DNA of 64,000 nt from Siderastrea radians (taxonomy: Eukaryota > Cnidaria > Anthozoa > Scleractinia > Rhizangiidae). Both the position numbers and the translations under genes were made by a program. The notes under the pieces are model-generated. The model was not told the DNA's origin, ran no database searches, and saw nothing but the letters and a program-made list of their open reading frames with translations. Position 1 is the stretch's first letter. Every line of letters begins with the position of its first letter. This document shows, one piece after another, positions 1-9,165 of this stretch. The stretch is taken from NCBI GenBank assembly GCA_964017195.1, contig OZ024897.1, forward strand, positions 34,621,036 to 34,685,035. Direction: 5' to 3'.

Positions 1-34
1 GTCCTCGCCCCTTGAGACCCAAAGGGTATTGGAC

Positions 35-76
35 ACATAAAAAGCCGCTCCCTCCCAGTCCTACACTCTTAGAACA
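35..76 (+). promoter_or_regulatory. TATA-like promoter and leader of the left virus-like gene cluster
   Basis: A CATAAAAAG box at about 36-44 lies roughly 35 bases before the first ATG (77) of a tightly packed plus-strand ORF cluster. The similar TATAAAA boxes before the polymerase and the minus-strand ORFs suggest that this compact element uses short TATA promoters. Promoter activity is inferred. Confidence 0.4.
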
Positions 77-253
77 ATGGCCGTCCAACGAAGACGACGA
101 CGAAGAAAAAGAAGAAGAAGAACACGACAACAAGGCAGTGGCTGGTGGTCCGATTTAAAACGGAATACCCGTCAAGGCTATAAAGAGACGCGAGACCTCA
201 TCAAACAAAACAAAGCCCTTCAACGTGTATTGTCGCACTCATGGTATCCTTGA
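77..253 (+). CDS. Small arginine-rich core-like protein (58 aa) of the Polinton/adintovirus-like element
   Basis: This 58-codon ORF starts at ATG 77 and overlaps the next ORF by 13 bases. Residues 5-18 are almost all Arg/Lys. A short GSGWW segment follows, then a polar, probably helical tail. The composition fits a DNA-condensing virion core protein, as in adenoviruses and adintoviruses. The assignment rests on composition and on position at the head of a virion-type cluster; there is no diagnostic motif. It is too short for standard gene callers, but the ATG, stop and overlap are clear. Confidence 0.55.
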   Translation: MAVQRRRRRRKRRRRTRQQGSGWWSDLKRNTRQGYKETRDLIKQNKALQRVLSHSWYP

Positions 254-414
254 GGAGAAGACGACGACGACGTCGTGGTCAACGAGGCGGTTTTTTGAAC
301 TTGTTGGTCCCCGCCATGGCGGGATTGGGGAAAGCCGTGGCCTTGGAAACGGATAAACGTATAAAACGGACGATCCAAAAAGCCAACCAACGGTATCGTC
401 GCCGTCACCGCTAA
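241..414 (+). CDS. pX-like basic core protein (57 aa)
   Basis: ATG 241 to TAA 412-414. Residues 5-12 are an Arg tract, followed by a GGFL motif and a hydrophobic stretch (LLVPAMAGLGKAVAL), then a basic tail. An Arg-rich start followed by GGFL and a small hydrophobic helix recurs in short proteins of animal Polintons/adintoviruses compared with adenovirus pX (mu). The likely role is packing DNA in the virion or acting on membranes. It overlaps the preceding ORF in another frame and ends two bases before the next ATG, a typical viral arrangement. Confidence 0.6.
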   Translation: MVSLRRRRRRRRGQRGGFLNLLVPAMAGLGKAVALETDKRIKRTIQKANQRYRRRHR

Positions 415-415
415 G

Positions 416-733
416 ATGCAACGTCTTCGACTTCAATTACCGCTTTTACGGGCCATGTTACAAGAAGCCAATGGTTCCAAACGTCAAGAGTTGTTACAAC
501 ATGCCAATGCCGATCAAGTCAATGCTGTGAGTGAACTGGTCTTGAACTTATTGAAAAACAAGATTCCTGTCACCCCACCCATCCTGACCAAGCTTCGACC
601 CTATAAAAAGGCACTACGCGATTTGGGACGTCGTCGACATTCCGTGAAAAAACGTCGTGCGTGGTTGGTCCAACAAAAAGGACGCGGGTTGTTTCAAGGG
701 CTTCACCACGCGTTATGTCAATGTGTTCGTTAA
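416..733 (+). CDS. Conserved Polinton/adintovirus small basic protein (105 aa)
   Basis: The start ATG (416) lies one base after the preceding stop. The N-terminal half is helical (residues 1-50, LLRAMLQEANGSKRQELLQ and NAVSELVLNLL). A PVTPPILTKLRPYKKALRDL segment follows, then a strongly basic run ending in a glycine-rich tail. I recognise this layout from a conserved short ORF of animal Polinton/adintovirus genomes, whose function I do not know; a virion or nucleoprotein role is inferred from its neighbours. It appears intact. Confidence 0.6.
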   Translation: MQRLRLQLPLLRAMLQEANGSKRQELLQHANADQVNAVSELVLNLLKNKIPVTPPILTKLRPYKKALRDLGRRRHSVKKRRAWLVQQKGRGLFQGLHHALCQCVR

Positions 734-747
734 CCCTCCCTACGTGG

Positions 748-942
748 ATGCATCTGTTACAAGAGGCCAATCGAGAAACAGAGAAATGGAAAGACGAGTG
801 TCATTATTGGAAGCATAAATATCACCTGTTATATCGAGAGACCAGGCACATCTTAAAGTCCCGTCTTTGTGAGAACTGTCGAGACCAAGAAGACGGGGAA
901 CTTTGCCCAACGTGTGACCAAGAATGGACGAAGTGTACATGA
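748..942 (+). CDS. Small Cys-rich protein, possible zinc binding (64 aa)
   Basis: The first ATG after the preceding stop is at 748. The product is a charged helix with Trp and Tyr residues, followed by CENC...CPTC, two CxxC pairs ten residues apart that could hold one zinc ion. It overlaps the next ORF (ATG 924) by 19 bases in a different frame. The overlap and the absence of internal stops in a dense cluster support it being real. No family is recognised. Confidence 0.45.
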   Translation: MHLLQEANRETEKWKDECHYWKHKYHLLYRETRHILKSRLCENCRDQEDGELCPTCDQEWTKCT

Positions 943-1577
943 TTCCCCACAAGGACTTGGAGCAACTCATTCAATATTACAAAGGCGAACTCACCGAAAA
1001 TGCCTTGTTGAACAAAGCCGCCACGTTAGCCGCCCAAAAACATGTGTTGTTAGCCAACCCCCAATTGCCCCCGGCCCTGGTCAATGCTCAAACCAAACCC
1101 TTGAGTCAAGAATTAACCAAGTTAACCAAACGCATTCGTCAATTTCCCGGCGGGGTCGGTGTGGGGGCCCCAGGTGCACCGCCAGGCGAGGAAGAGGAAG
1201 AGGCCGGGGATTTGGTGACCGGACCCGTGGAACAATGGTTGAAGCGCATGATAAAAGGGAGCCCGTCGACGCCCAAACCTTCCATTACCCCTGCCACCAA
1301 GAAAGGCAAAGGAGCAGCCACCACCAGTAAGATTCCCATTGTCAAGAAAGGGAGCCCTTCCACCAGTCGAGGGGATATCCGGTCGCGTTTAGAAGCCATT
1401 CGAGAACGGCGCAAGACCTTGGAAAAAAAGTTAGCCGAGAGTCCTTGGGGCAAAGGCAAAGGCAAAGGCAAAGGACCCGCCCGAGAAGTGGAACGATTGA
1501 AACCCTTACCCGGGTGGGAAGATTGGGCCCAAGGCAAAAAGTTACGACGTCGATTGGATTACGAGGACAGTGATTAA
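924..1577 (+). CDS. Conserved Polinton/adintovirus structural-type protein (217 aa)
   Basis: The first 75 residues (MDEVYMIPHKDLEQLIQYY, then a KGELTENALLNKA stretch, later LSQELTKLTKRIR) form a conserved helical domain that I recognise from animal Polinton/adintovirus genomes. The rest is low complexity: an acidic E tract near residue 90, Ser/Pro/Lys linkers, and a GKGKGKGKG run near 180. A folded N-terminus with a long basic disordered tail suits a minor virion or DNA-binding protein, but the function is not established here. It stops two bases before the next ATG, so the cluster is probably read as a unit. Confidence 0.6.
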   Translation: MDEVYMIPHKDLEQLIQYYKGELTENALLNKAATLAAQKHVLLANPQLPPALVNAQTKPLSQELTKLTKRIRQFPGGVGVGAPGAPPGEEEEEAGDLVTGPVEQWLKRMIKGSPSTPKPSITPATKKGKGAATTSKIPIVKKGSPSTSRGDIRSRLEAIRERRKTLEKKLAESPWGKGKGKGKGPAREVERLKPLPGWEDWAQGKKLRRRLDYEDSD

Positions 1578-1579
1578 AG

Positions 1580-1945
1580 ATGGCACCCCGCACCAAGAGG
1601 AGGAGAAGGGGCATCCAACGGAAACGCCGTCAATCCGGTGGGGCACTGGATGTGCAAAAATGGATCGCGAAAACCGGCAAAGAATTTCATTGGCCTGGCT
1701 ATCAGTACATGGGCCCTGGCACGCATTTAGCCAAACGTCTGAAACGGGGGGATCCCAGGATCAATCGCTTGGACCAGATTGCTAAACAACACGACATTGA
1801 TTACAGCCGTGCCAAGAATTTGCAAGATAAATGGAAAGCCGATACCAAGATGATCCAAGCCATTGATCGCTTACCCGGCAAGAAAACCAAGACGGAACGC
1901 GTGGTCAAAAAAATCATGCAAGCCAAGAAACGTTTGAAATTGTAA
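1580..1945 (+). CDS. Parvovirus-type phospholipase A2-like protein (121 aa)
   Basis: A basic N-terminus (residues 1-18, nuclear-localisation-like) precedes a compact PLA2 core. YMGPGTHL (about 47-54) matches the calcium-binding loop, and KQHDIDY (about 71-77) carries the catalytic His-Asp pair, with a helical DKWKADTKM segment after it. In parvovirus VP1 this domain modifies endosomal membranes during entry; Polinton/adintovirus elements carry a similar small ORF. Both catalytic residues and the loop are present, so this ORF looks undamaged, unlike the polymerase in the same element. It is the last gene of the left cluster and is followed by a polyadenylation signal. Confidence 0.75.
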   Translation: MAPRTKRRRRGIQRKRRQSGGALDVQKWIAKTGKEFHWPGYQYMGPGTHLAKRLKRGDPRINRLDQIAKQHDIDYSRAKNLQDKWKADTKMIQAIDRLPGKKTKTERVVKKIMQAKKRLKL

Positions 1946-1974
1946 ATTTAATGACACCCCGTACCATGTTGAAT

Positions 1975-1980
1975 AATAAA
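1975..1980 (+). terminator. Polyadenylation signal AATAAA after the left cluster
   Basis: AATAAA lies about 30 bases after the stop of the PLA2-like ORF and would serve the 77-1945 cluster. This is seen directly; its use is inferred. Confidence 0.5.
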
Positions 1981-2170
1981 AAATGAAAATGTCTCATGGG
2001 TCCTGTTGTTATTCTGCAGTTCCCTAGTCTTTCTGTAGTCTCAAACAGGATGTTGGAGAATCCTACAGAACCCGCTGTGGTGTAGACAAAATGATCCACG
2101 TTGATAAAATGAAAATGTCACTGTCTCTTTGATTCCAAACGTTCTACCACCATGATAACATGTTCTGTCA

Positions 2171-2286
2171 CGATTGAATGTTCTGCCAAATACGGAGACG
2201 ATTGAATGTTCTGCCAAATACGGAAACGATTGAATGTTCTGCCAAAATACGGAAACGATTGAATGTTCTGCCAAAATACGGAGACG
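2171..2286. repeat. Four tandem copies of a 28-29 bp unit
   Basis: The unit begins CGATTGAATGTTCTGCCAAA and repeats four times with one or two changes per copy. It lies between the convergent ends of the left cluster and the minus-strand ORFs, just before the stop of the minus ORF at 2291. The rest of 1981-2170 shows nothing recognisable. Confidence 0.85.
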
Positions 2287-2290
2287 AGGG

Positions 2291-3379
2291 TTAAGACACT
2301 AAATCATACAGCAAATCGACGCCCTCGTCGGATGACGTCATGTCCTCCAACCAATCATTGATACCTTGAGGGGGCACCAAGGCCTCCAGATCAAAGACAG
2401 ACTCCTCGACATCGTCTATGACCTGCTCCCACTCGTCGGGTGACATGTCCTTCAATAAGTCCTGCAAAAACGAAACGTCGTCCAAGTCAGAGGGTTCGCT
2501 GACTTGCATGGCCCCCGAATCCAAATCAAGTAGAGTAGGACGGTCCTCCTCCTCAAGAAGTTGAACAAAGGACTCCGTGGGCAATACGTTTGTGTCCACA
2601 GAGTCCAGCGAGTCACAAAAGGCTTTCACATACGCCGTCACAGGCATGGATTTCAAACAATCCGTCAGGGGGATGGTTAGTGTCAAGGGTCCTAATGCAT
2701 TCAATTTCTCTCTAGTTCTCATTTTCTCCCTCAACAGCTCTGGATGGGTCTCTCGAACAAGAGGGATGGTTAGTGTCAAGGGTCCTAACGCCTTCAACTT
2801 CTTCATCGTTCTCTTTTTGTCCCGAAAACGGGCTCGACGGATCCTGTTTTTCTCCCTCAACAGCTCTGCATGGGTCTCCCGAAGACGGGCATCACGCTGC
2901 CTCTGTTTCTCCCTCAACTGGTCTCGATGGGTCTCCCGATATCGTTGCTGACGCGCCAGGAGCCGTTCCCGATTGTTTTCCCAGTAGCGCCTTCGGGCCT
3001 CCACTATGTGGGCTCGATGTTGTTCCCTGTAACGCTTTTTGGCCTCCACCACGCGCTCTCGATGCGTTGCCCGGTAACGCTTTTGGGCCTCCGCCCGCCG
3101 GGCTCGATGCCTTGCCCGGTAGCGCCTGCTGGCCTCCGCCCACCGGGCTTTTTTGCTCGTGTTGCGCGCCTGTGTCGCTCGGAGGTCTGTCAGTTCGGGT
3201 TCGTCGTCGTCGTCGTCGTCGTCAGCGTCGTCGTCGTGGGGGTCATCGTCGTCGTCGTGGGGGGCATAGTCGTCGTCGTGGGGGTCATAGTCGTCGTCAT
3301 CATCGTCGTCGCTTTCTTGGTAGTTCACTAGGGGTCTGCGACGTTGGCTGCGGGGACGCAACTCTCTTTCTGCAAGCAT
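2291..3379 (-). CDS. Acidic/basic repeat protein of the virus-like element (362 aa)
   Basis: The N-terminus is basic, followed by an aspartate tract (about residues 24-60) with PHDDD repeats. Next comes a block of about 120 residues made of near-tandem 12-14 residue units of the form RYR..HR....EA, strongly basic and probably one long helix. The C-terminal third is acidic (for example EQVIDDVEESVFDLEAL) and could be an activation-like region. Related EN/HR-repeat proteins occur in large DNA elements, but I do not recognise a family. It overlaps the 3300-3719 ORF by 80 bases in another frame. The function is unknown; nucleic-acid binding is inferred from charge. Confidence 0.5.
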   Translation of the reverse strand: MLAERELRPRSQRRRPLVNYQESDDDDDDDYDPHDDDYAPHDDDDDPHDDDADDDDDDDEPELTDLRATQARNTSKKARWAEASRRYRARHRARRAEAQKRYRATHRERVVEAKKRYREQHRAHIVEARRRYWENNRERLLARQQRYRETHRDQLREKQRQRDARLRETHAELLREKNRIRRARFRDKKRTMKKLKALGPLTLTIPLVRETHPELLREKMRTREKLNALGPLTLTIPLTDCLKSMPVTAYVKAFCDSLDSVDTNVLPTESFVQLLEEEDRPTLLDLDSGAMQVSEPSDLDDVSFLQDLLKDMSPDEWEQVIDDVEESVFDLEALVPPQGINDWLEDMTSSDEGVDLLYDLVS

Positions 3380-3719
3380 CGGGAGAGGGCGGCGGTACTG
3401 GCGGAGGTGTATCTGGACGTTTAAATTGATAGCGCCAGTAGTCGCAACAGAAATCCAACCCCTCCACGAACCAGTCGCAAGTGTGTTGAGGGTAACACAG
3501 TGGGTGGAAGTGGGTGGCTCGTGCTGTCCGGGTTGCCTGGGCTGCCTGTTTCAGGTGCTCCCTCTCCTTTAACTTGTCACCAAAGGCAGTCACCCCGTCG
3601 TCCACCACCCACTCCTGCTTCACCTTCTTCAAAATTTCTTCCACCTCGAGATCAGCTTCCAATTCTTCCAAGGCTTCCAACAGCTTCTCATGAGCAGCGT
3701 CCATCTTAAGATGATCCAC
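3300..3719 (-). CDS. Uncharacterised protein of the virus-like element (139 aa)
   Basis: An acidic helical N-terminus (EKLLEALEELEADLEVEEILKK) is followed by a Cys/His/Trp-rich segment (HPLCYPQHTCDWF, then FCCDYW) that might bind a metal, a proline-rich linker, and an RKRRR end resembling a nuclear localisation signal. It lies just downstream of a minus-strand TATAAAAG box, making it the first ORF of a transcript divergent from the polymerase. No family is recognised. Confidence 0.45.
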   Translation of the reverse strand: MDHLKMDAAHEKLLEALEELEADLEVEEILKKVKQEWVVDDGVTAFGDKLKEREHLKQAAQATRTARATHFHPLCYPQHTCDWFVEGLDFCCDYWRYQFKRPDTPPPVPPPSPDACRKRVASPQPTSQTPSELPRKRRR

Positions 3720-3930
3720 CCCGAGGTTCGATTTCTTTTATAGTGTATTATTCGTTCCCTGCAAAGCCTCATGGGGCCCAACTAGGGAGGGGGGAGGGGG
3801 TCCCCCACCCCTTCCCTCCCCTCCCTGGGGCACCTTGTGGTCTACTTGGTGATTGGTTCATGCCCTCGTCCACGTGACCTTTGTTTCTCTATAAAAAACG
3901 AGCCCCGGCCTCCAGCGAGTTCATCTGATA
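3720..3930. promoter_or_regulatory. Divergent promoter between the minus-strand ORFs and the polymerase
   Basis: A TATAAAAG box on the minus strand (3735-3742) and a TATAAAA box on the plus strand (3890-3896) face outwards. Between them are G/C homopolymer runs (about 3785-3830) and a CACGTG E-box (about 3871-3876). The plus ATG (3931) is about 35 bases from its box. The layout is seen; activity is inferred. Confidence 0.55.
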
Positions 3931-6834
3931 ATGTCCTCTCCGCCAGACGAGGAGGCGGCGGGGCCAAGCGGCCTCGAAGAGACGGCAGCGAATTCCTGTG
4001 ATGACCCCGAAGAGATGTCGGACAGTGATGACCTCTGTCAAGAGGCCTTGGATCGTTTCGAACGGCAACGTGCCTTTCAAACCCATCTCCTTGAACAAAG
4101 TGGCGGAGGTTTGGATCCCAGTGCGGAGGGCGCCTTCGAGTTTGAGATCCTCAATTATGTCAACCGTCGGAGCACGCGTATGGGGGTTCATGAACGTCAT
4201 TTCAACACCCGTTTACGTCAAAGGGGGAACTTGATTCCAGGTCAAAACATCACGCAAGCCCTACAAGATGGTTTACGTCGAGCGGTGAATCAAGTGTTAG
4301 CCACCACGCCTGAGCTCAACGATCAAGATCGCCTCTACTTTACCCTCGGTTCAAACCGTCTACATAATAATTTTCAGGGCTGGGGATTACGTGCGGGAGA
4401 ATGGCGTGAAGACAGAGAGCGTGTGGAGGCCCTATTCCACCGTTTAGCGCAAGCCCTCAACAGCAACGAACAATTTGAAATGGATGACTCCTTTCAATTA
4501 TCCATTACTCAAGTCCAACATGCCCCTCAGGGAACCGGCAGACCCCGTCGTGGCAAACCAGGCCACCCCACCATGCAACTATTGACAAGTCAGAAACGAA
4601 GCGTCATCAGAATAACCAATAACGATGAACTCTGTTGTGCCAGAGCCCTCTTCACAGCCAAGGCCAGAGTGGACCAACACCCGAAATGGTCATCCATTCG
4701 ACATGGAGGGAAACTTCAAAAAGAATTGGCTCTCTTGCTCCATCACGAAGCCAAGGTGCCCCTCGGCCCTTGCAGTTACGAAGCGTTGACGGCCTTCAGT
4801 AAAGCCCCGTCCCTGGCTGGTTACCAGATCATCCTGGTGGATGCGCATCGATCGTTCCACATCACCACCTATGGAGACCCCAAAGACAAACAATTGATTT
4901 TGCTGCACGACCATGACCATTATGATGTGATAACCCGTCTACCCGGATTTTTCGGGTCCAGTTACGTCTGTGCCCACTGTTGAAAACCCTATGACCATGA
5001 GGGACAGCATCGCTGCAACTGATTTCCAGGCAGCGTACCCTCGAGCCCTCAAAGCCACCCAACGTTGCCGCAGTTGTCGTCGGGACTTTTTCGGAGACAC
5101 TTGCCTCCAAGCCCATCTCGTCAAGGACCACACTGGCAAACCTGCGGCCAACCAAGAGTCCTCCGTGTGCTTTCGTCGCCGTCGCTGTCCTAACTGTCTG
5201 AAGCAAGAAGTAGGACCCCAAGCCCTTGAAAAGCACAAATGCTACTATGTGGACTGCCCGTCTTGCCATGAGTACGTGCACAGTGAAACTCATCTTTGTT
5301 TTATTCAAAGAGCCCCCAAGCCTCAAGACAAGAAGAAGAGAAAGAGGAAACACCAAGGAGGGCCTCGCGCCAAACGAGGGGCAGCAGCCGCGGAGCCTGA
5401 TACCACCCCAGAGGAGGAGGAGGACGACGACCTGCCCCCCTTGCACGTGTTTTTTGATACTGAAGCCATGCAACCCGACCAACAACACATTGCTAATCTC
5501 CTCGTGGCTGAAACCGAAGACGACGATCAACCCATGTGTTTCCCAGGCCCCTCTTGTACCCGAGATTTTCTCGAATGGTTGGATACCCTCACGTTGAACG
5601 ACACCCGACAAGTCAATGTACTGGCTCATAATTTCCAAGAATATGACGGGTACTTTGTCGTCCAGAAATACCATAGTGACAACCGGATCGTCCAACAGCT
5701 CCGCAACGGGTGTAAACTCTTGGAAGTCCAACACGACAGGATCCGTTTCATCGATTCACTCAGTTTCTGGACAAACCCCTTCTAGACAGATCCTATCATT
5801 GCCCTCACACCGACGAGGAACGTGCCCTGACAAGTACCTGGTGCAGCCCCGAATTAGAGAAAGCCATCGAGCTCGGGTACCAAGTCCTGTACATCTACGA
5901 AGTCTGGCATTTTGAAGAAACCTGTGAGGGGTTGTTCCGAGACTATGTCAACACTTGGTTGAAAATCAAGCAAGAAGCCAGTGGGTGGCCCAAAGGAGTC
6001 AACACCGAAGAAGAAAAACAGTCCTACATCCGAAAGTACTACGAGAAGGAGGGCATCCAGCTGGAGTATGCCAACATCGAATACAACCCGGGACTGCGTA
6101 CCCTGGCTAAAATGATGCTCAATTCCATGTGGGGCAAGTTTGGCCAACGACTCAACAAGACCCAAGTCCAAGAATTTGATGACCCCCAAGCCTTCCACCG
6201 TTTCTTGGACACTGATAGCTTGGATGTACGTCACGTGTCCATTATCAACGACCAAATGGTGGAGGTCCATTATCAGCACCAAAAGGAAGACATCCCCGTC
6301 TCACCCAACCTCAATATCTTCATCGCTTGTTTTACCACCTGTTGGGCCCGTCTGAAACTGTACAAGGCCTTGGAATCCTTAGGAGAACGGGTCTTGTACT
6401 ACGACACAGACTCCATCATCTACTACACAAACGAAGGACAACCCAACCCAGACTTGGGCCCCTACCTCGGCGATTTTACAAATGAATTGGAAAAGGACGA
6501 CTACATTGTGGAATTCGTGTCGGGCGGCCCAAAAAACTATGGCTACCAAACCCACCAGGGTCACGTCGAGTGTAAAGTTCGTGGTTTCCGCCTCAACAGT
6601 GAGGGAAAAACTCAACTCAACTACGAGATCATGAAGCAGAACGTGTTGGATGAAATCCAAAAGCCCCTCCTAAAACCGCGTGAAAACCAAGTCCATACAA
6701 CGTACCAGATTGCACGGGACCCTCAAACCTATCAACTGTACACCTTTCACGAGTCCAAGTGCTACAAATTAGTCTACGATAAGAGAGTCGTAGATGCCAA
6801 GAGCTTCCAAACGTATCCCTACGGTTTCCAATGA
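3931..6834 (+). pseudogene. Broken protein-primed family B DNA polymerase (Polinton/adintovirus type)
   Basis: Three pieces of one polymerase can be read. Piece 1 (3931-4983) is the N-terminal region, ending with FFGSSYVCAHC at an in-frame TGA (4981-4983). Piece 2 (about 5022-5785, another frame) has a Cys-rich zinc segment, an acidic linker, the exonuclease I motif FDTEA and the exonuclease II motif LAHNFQEYDG. Piece 3 (frame open from about 5761, to 6834) has TWCSPEL, the polymerase helix with NSMWGKFGQ, the catalytic YYDTDS and the later GPKNYGY. Exonuclease III and the motif A region (DxxSLYP type) are missing between pieces 2 and 3, a loss I estimate at several hundred residues against related polymerases. 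With a stop, a frameshift and this deletion it cannot make an active enzyme. The family uses a terminal protein to replicate linear genomes. Confidence 0.85.
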
Positions 6835-7282
6835 ATCCAGTCCAGAAGTGCAACCAGTGATTGATCCGAACCTTGTTATCTCAACTCGTTTGTAAAACCC
6901 AAGGAAATCTGGAATTAAATTATTTTTGTTTTTTCAACATGGCGTCTTTTTTTTTTTGAAGTCCAGGGACCACCTCCGATGCTCACATTGGACTTTGGAC
7001 TTTGAGCCCGCGTTTCTCCGCGGTCCTGAGCCCGCAATCGATTTTTCCAACTGGTCCGCGGTTTTCCCGTTCAAACCACGTGACTTCCGGTTGCCTGAGC
7101 CCGCGATCCCTTTTTCCTACTCGTCAGCGGTTTCCCATCCCAAAACACGTGACTTCCGGTTCCCTGCGCCCGCGATCCCTTTTTTACTACTGGTCAGCGG
7201 TTTCCGTTACTAGGGCAACCCAACAATCAATCAGAAGCCTCGCATCGAAACGAGATCAAGTTGCCCATATGAGCGCACATTA
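6835..7282. repeat. About 69-bp imperfect tandem repeats with CACGTGACTTCCGG sites
   Basis: After the polymerase, about 6990-7205 holds three imperfect copies of a unit running GAGCCCGCGATCCC... to CACGTGACTTCCGGTT. Each complete unit carries an E-box (CACGTG) next to an ETS-like site (CTTCCGG), a pairing common in metazoan promoters. It may be the outer end of the virus-like element or flanking DNA; no terminal inverted repeat of the element could be checked because its other end lies outside the window. No protein is recognised here. Confidence 0.6.
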
Positions 7283-7344
7283 CTACTATCGTGGAAGACC
7301 CTTTCAGTTCTGCCGTCTGCTAGCGCGAAGATCCTCGGCGAATG

Positions 7345-8536
7345 GACAGAGCTGAATAACGATGAACGGTCAGCGGTGCGAAACGCGGGCGACCGCGCGC
7401 GAACCCGACTTGGCGAATTGGCAGGCCTGGCGGGCTATTTAAAATGGCCGGTATTTGTGGCATTTTTCAGTACGGTAAACAAGCCCGTTGGTTAAGCACA
7501 GTATTGCGTGGTTAAGAAAAGTCTGTGTGTTTTTGGACAGACAATTCCATACTGTATCTTATTTCAGTTTGAAAAAATTTTGTTTTCACCGGTAAAATTG
7601 TGAAATTTTGGCTTAAACGAGATTTTACGAATTGTGCTTACATGTCCCAGTCGCTTTATTTTATCGCGAAAGTCGCAAATGGTGTTTTATTGGTTGTGGG
7701 ACTTTTATTTTTTCCTCTGTTTTCGTGTCGGCCCAAGAAAATTGTTTTAAATGTGGAAGTCCACGGGCAAGTGAATTCCAAGGCGATTTATAACGACTTT
7801 CTCCCAGAAAGCCTGATACTCAGGCTAGACTTTGTCGTGTTGCTCAAGTAAATGCTGAATCGCTCTCTTGTCAGCGCCACAGAAAACAACTCGAGAAAGA
7901 CAACAACAGGTGTTCGTGTCATATGCATGGCACCGCTTCAGACAAGAGTAGACTGTCAAAAATTCCAATAACATTATTATCACTGAGGTAAGTAAAGCTT
8001 TCGTTCAATAGAAACATCTTAATTTAAGATTTTGGTTTTTACGGAGCAACATCGCCATTGAACAAAAATTATGGTCGGTGTTAGTTGAATTAAAATTAAG
8101 CACATGTTTGTATTAGTGTAACTTTCAACTTGCTTCATTACAAGTTTAAAAATTTCCAATTATAAAATTTTAAAAGTTCATTGTAAGAGAATAAGGTATC
8201 TTTATGAACCGTGACACAGCCGCTTTACGACACTTCGACTTGCCGCAATACAGCTTTAAATAAAAAGCTTTTCAACCACAATTTCTATTGAACGAAAACT
8301 TTACGTACCTTAATGATATCGCCAAAGACACCGAATTCTTCTTTTAACATTTCCCAGCTCTAAATCGGCATTAAGAACAAAATACATTCAACACTTTATT
8401 GTCCGTTTCGAACACAAATTTTCCACAATCCAGAGCTGTGATCCGTGGCGCTGGCCGAAAGGATCGCAGCTCGGGGACGAGAGTGGAGGAAAGCAGTGAC
8501 GTAACGAACATGCGCAGTGCGTTATTCAGCTCTGTC
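7345..8536. mobile_element. 1,192-bp TIR insertion with 9-bp target duplication
   Basis: The segment starts GACAGAGCTGAATAACG and ends with the exact inverse of those 17 bases. It is flanked on both sides by CGGCGAATG (7336-7344 and 8537-8545). The related copy at about 45,890 has CGGCGAATG once, which is an empty site. The 9-bp duplication suggests a Mutator-like family, though hAT-like or Merlin elements are not excluded. It contains an 83-codon ORF (7600-7851) with a hydrophobic segment and no recognised domain, so it is probably non-autonomous. Confidence 0.85.
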
Positions 8537-8545
8537 CGGCGAATG

Positions 8546-9165
8546 CAATCCTGACCGCCGTGATTAAGCTGATATAGTTTGTACTGCTTATCTTTTCCTT
8601 TTTTAATTCCTGGTGTGTTAATTTCAGAGCAGTAATCGCTTAGCAGCATGGACATTTATTTTATAACATACCATCCTGAATGTGGAGAAACTTTTCTCTC
8701 TTTATTCCCTGTCGGTGAACAGTCGATTGACATTATTGTTCGGGCAGTAGCAAAACTTAGGTTAGGTAATTACAACCTAAGAATTGAAAATGGAAGACAT
8801 TCCACCACTAACTCCCTGAGCATCTGAGAATTTGTCGATGCTGCAGCTCAAATGAAGTTGAAAACGAAGTGCACTTCATCTTATCTTGCAATAGATATGA
8901 TGCAATTTTAAAATCTTTAATGGACGATATTATTAGTAAATATTCCGATTTCGATTCTTAAAGTTGTATTTCTCTTAAATAGCAATGACGCTTTCACTTG
9001 TAAAAAATTAGGTTACTTCATTTACGAAGCTTTTGCATTAAGAAATGGATCAATAGACACAGGAATTGTAAATTAATCGATTTTGCAACTTTTTTCTTTC
9101 TCCTTTCTATGTGCAATGGCATTTGTGATTGGAAATGCAAATAAAATTTTGTTGTTGTTGTTGGA
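8546..9165 (+). mobile_element. LINE 3' fragment (copy 1)
   Basis: The translation contains the C-terminal zinc-like region of a reverse transcriptase, RICRCCSSNEVENEVHF followed by a CNRYD segment, broken by small lesions. It ends in AAATAAAATTTTGTTGTTG, a 3' tail of TTG repeats. The same fragment sits at the same place in the second copy (45,905-46,520), so it was inside the parent transposon before the copies separated. Confidence 0.65.

Noticed and set aside
2041..2274. 77-aa minus-strand ORF with repeated AEHSIVSVF units
   Set aside because: It is a translation of the 28-29 bp tandem repeat and has no independent support.
2577..3429. Plus-strand ORFs (124, 218 and 153 aa) opposite the minus-strand repeat protein
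   Set aside because: They mirror the codon repeats of the minus-strand ORF (Arg/Val-rich runs opposite Asp tracts) and show no domain.
4862..5734. 290-aa minus-strand ORF across the polymerase
   Set aside because: Shadow of the polymerase coding strand; the plus strand holds the recognisable exonuclease motifs.
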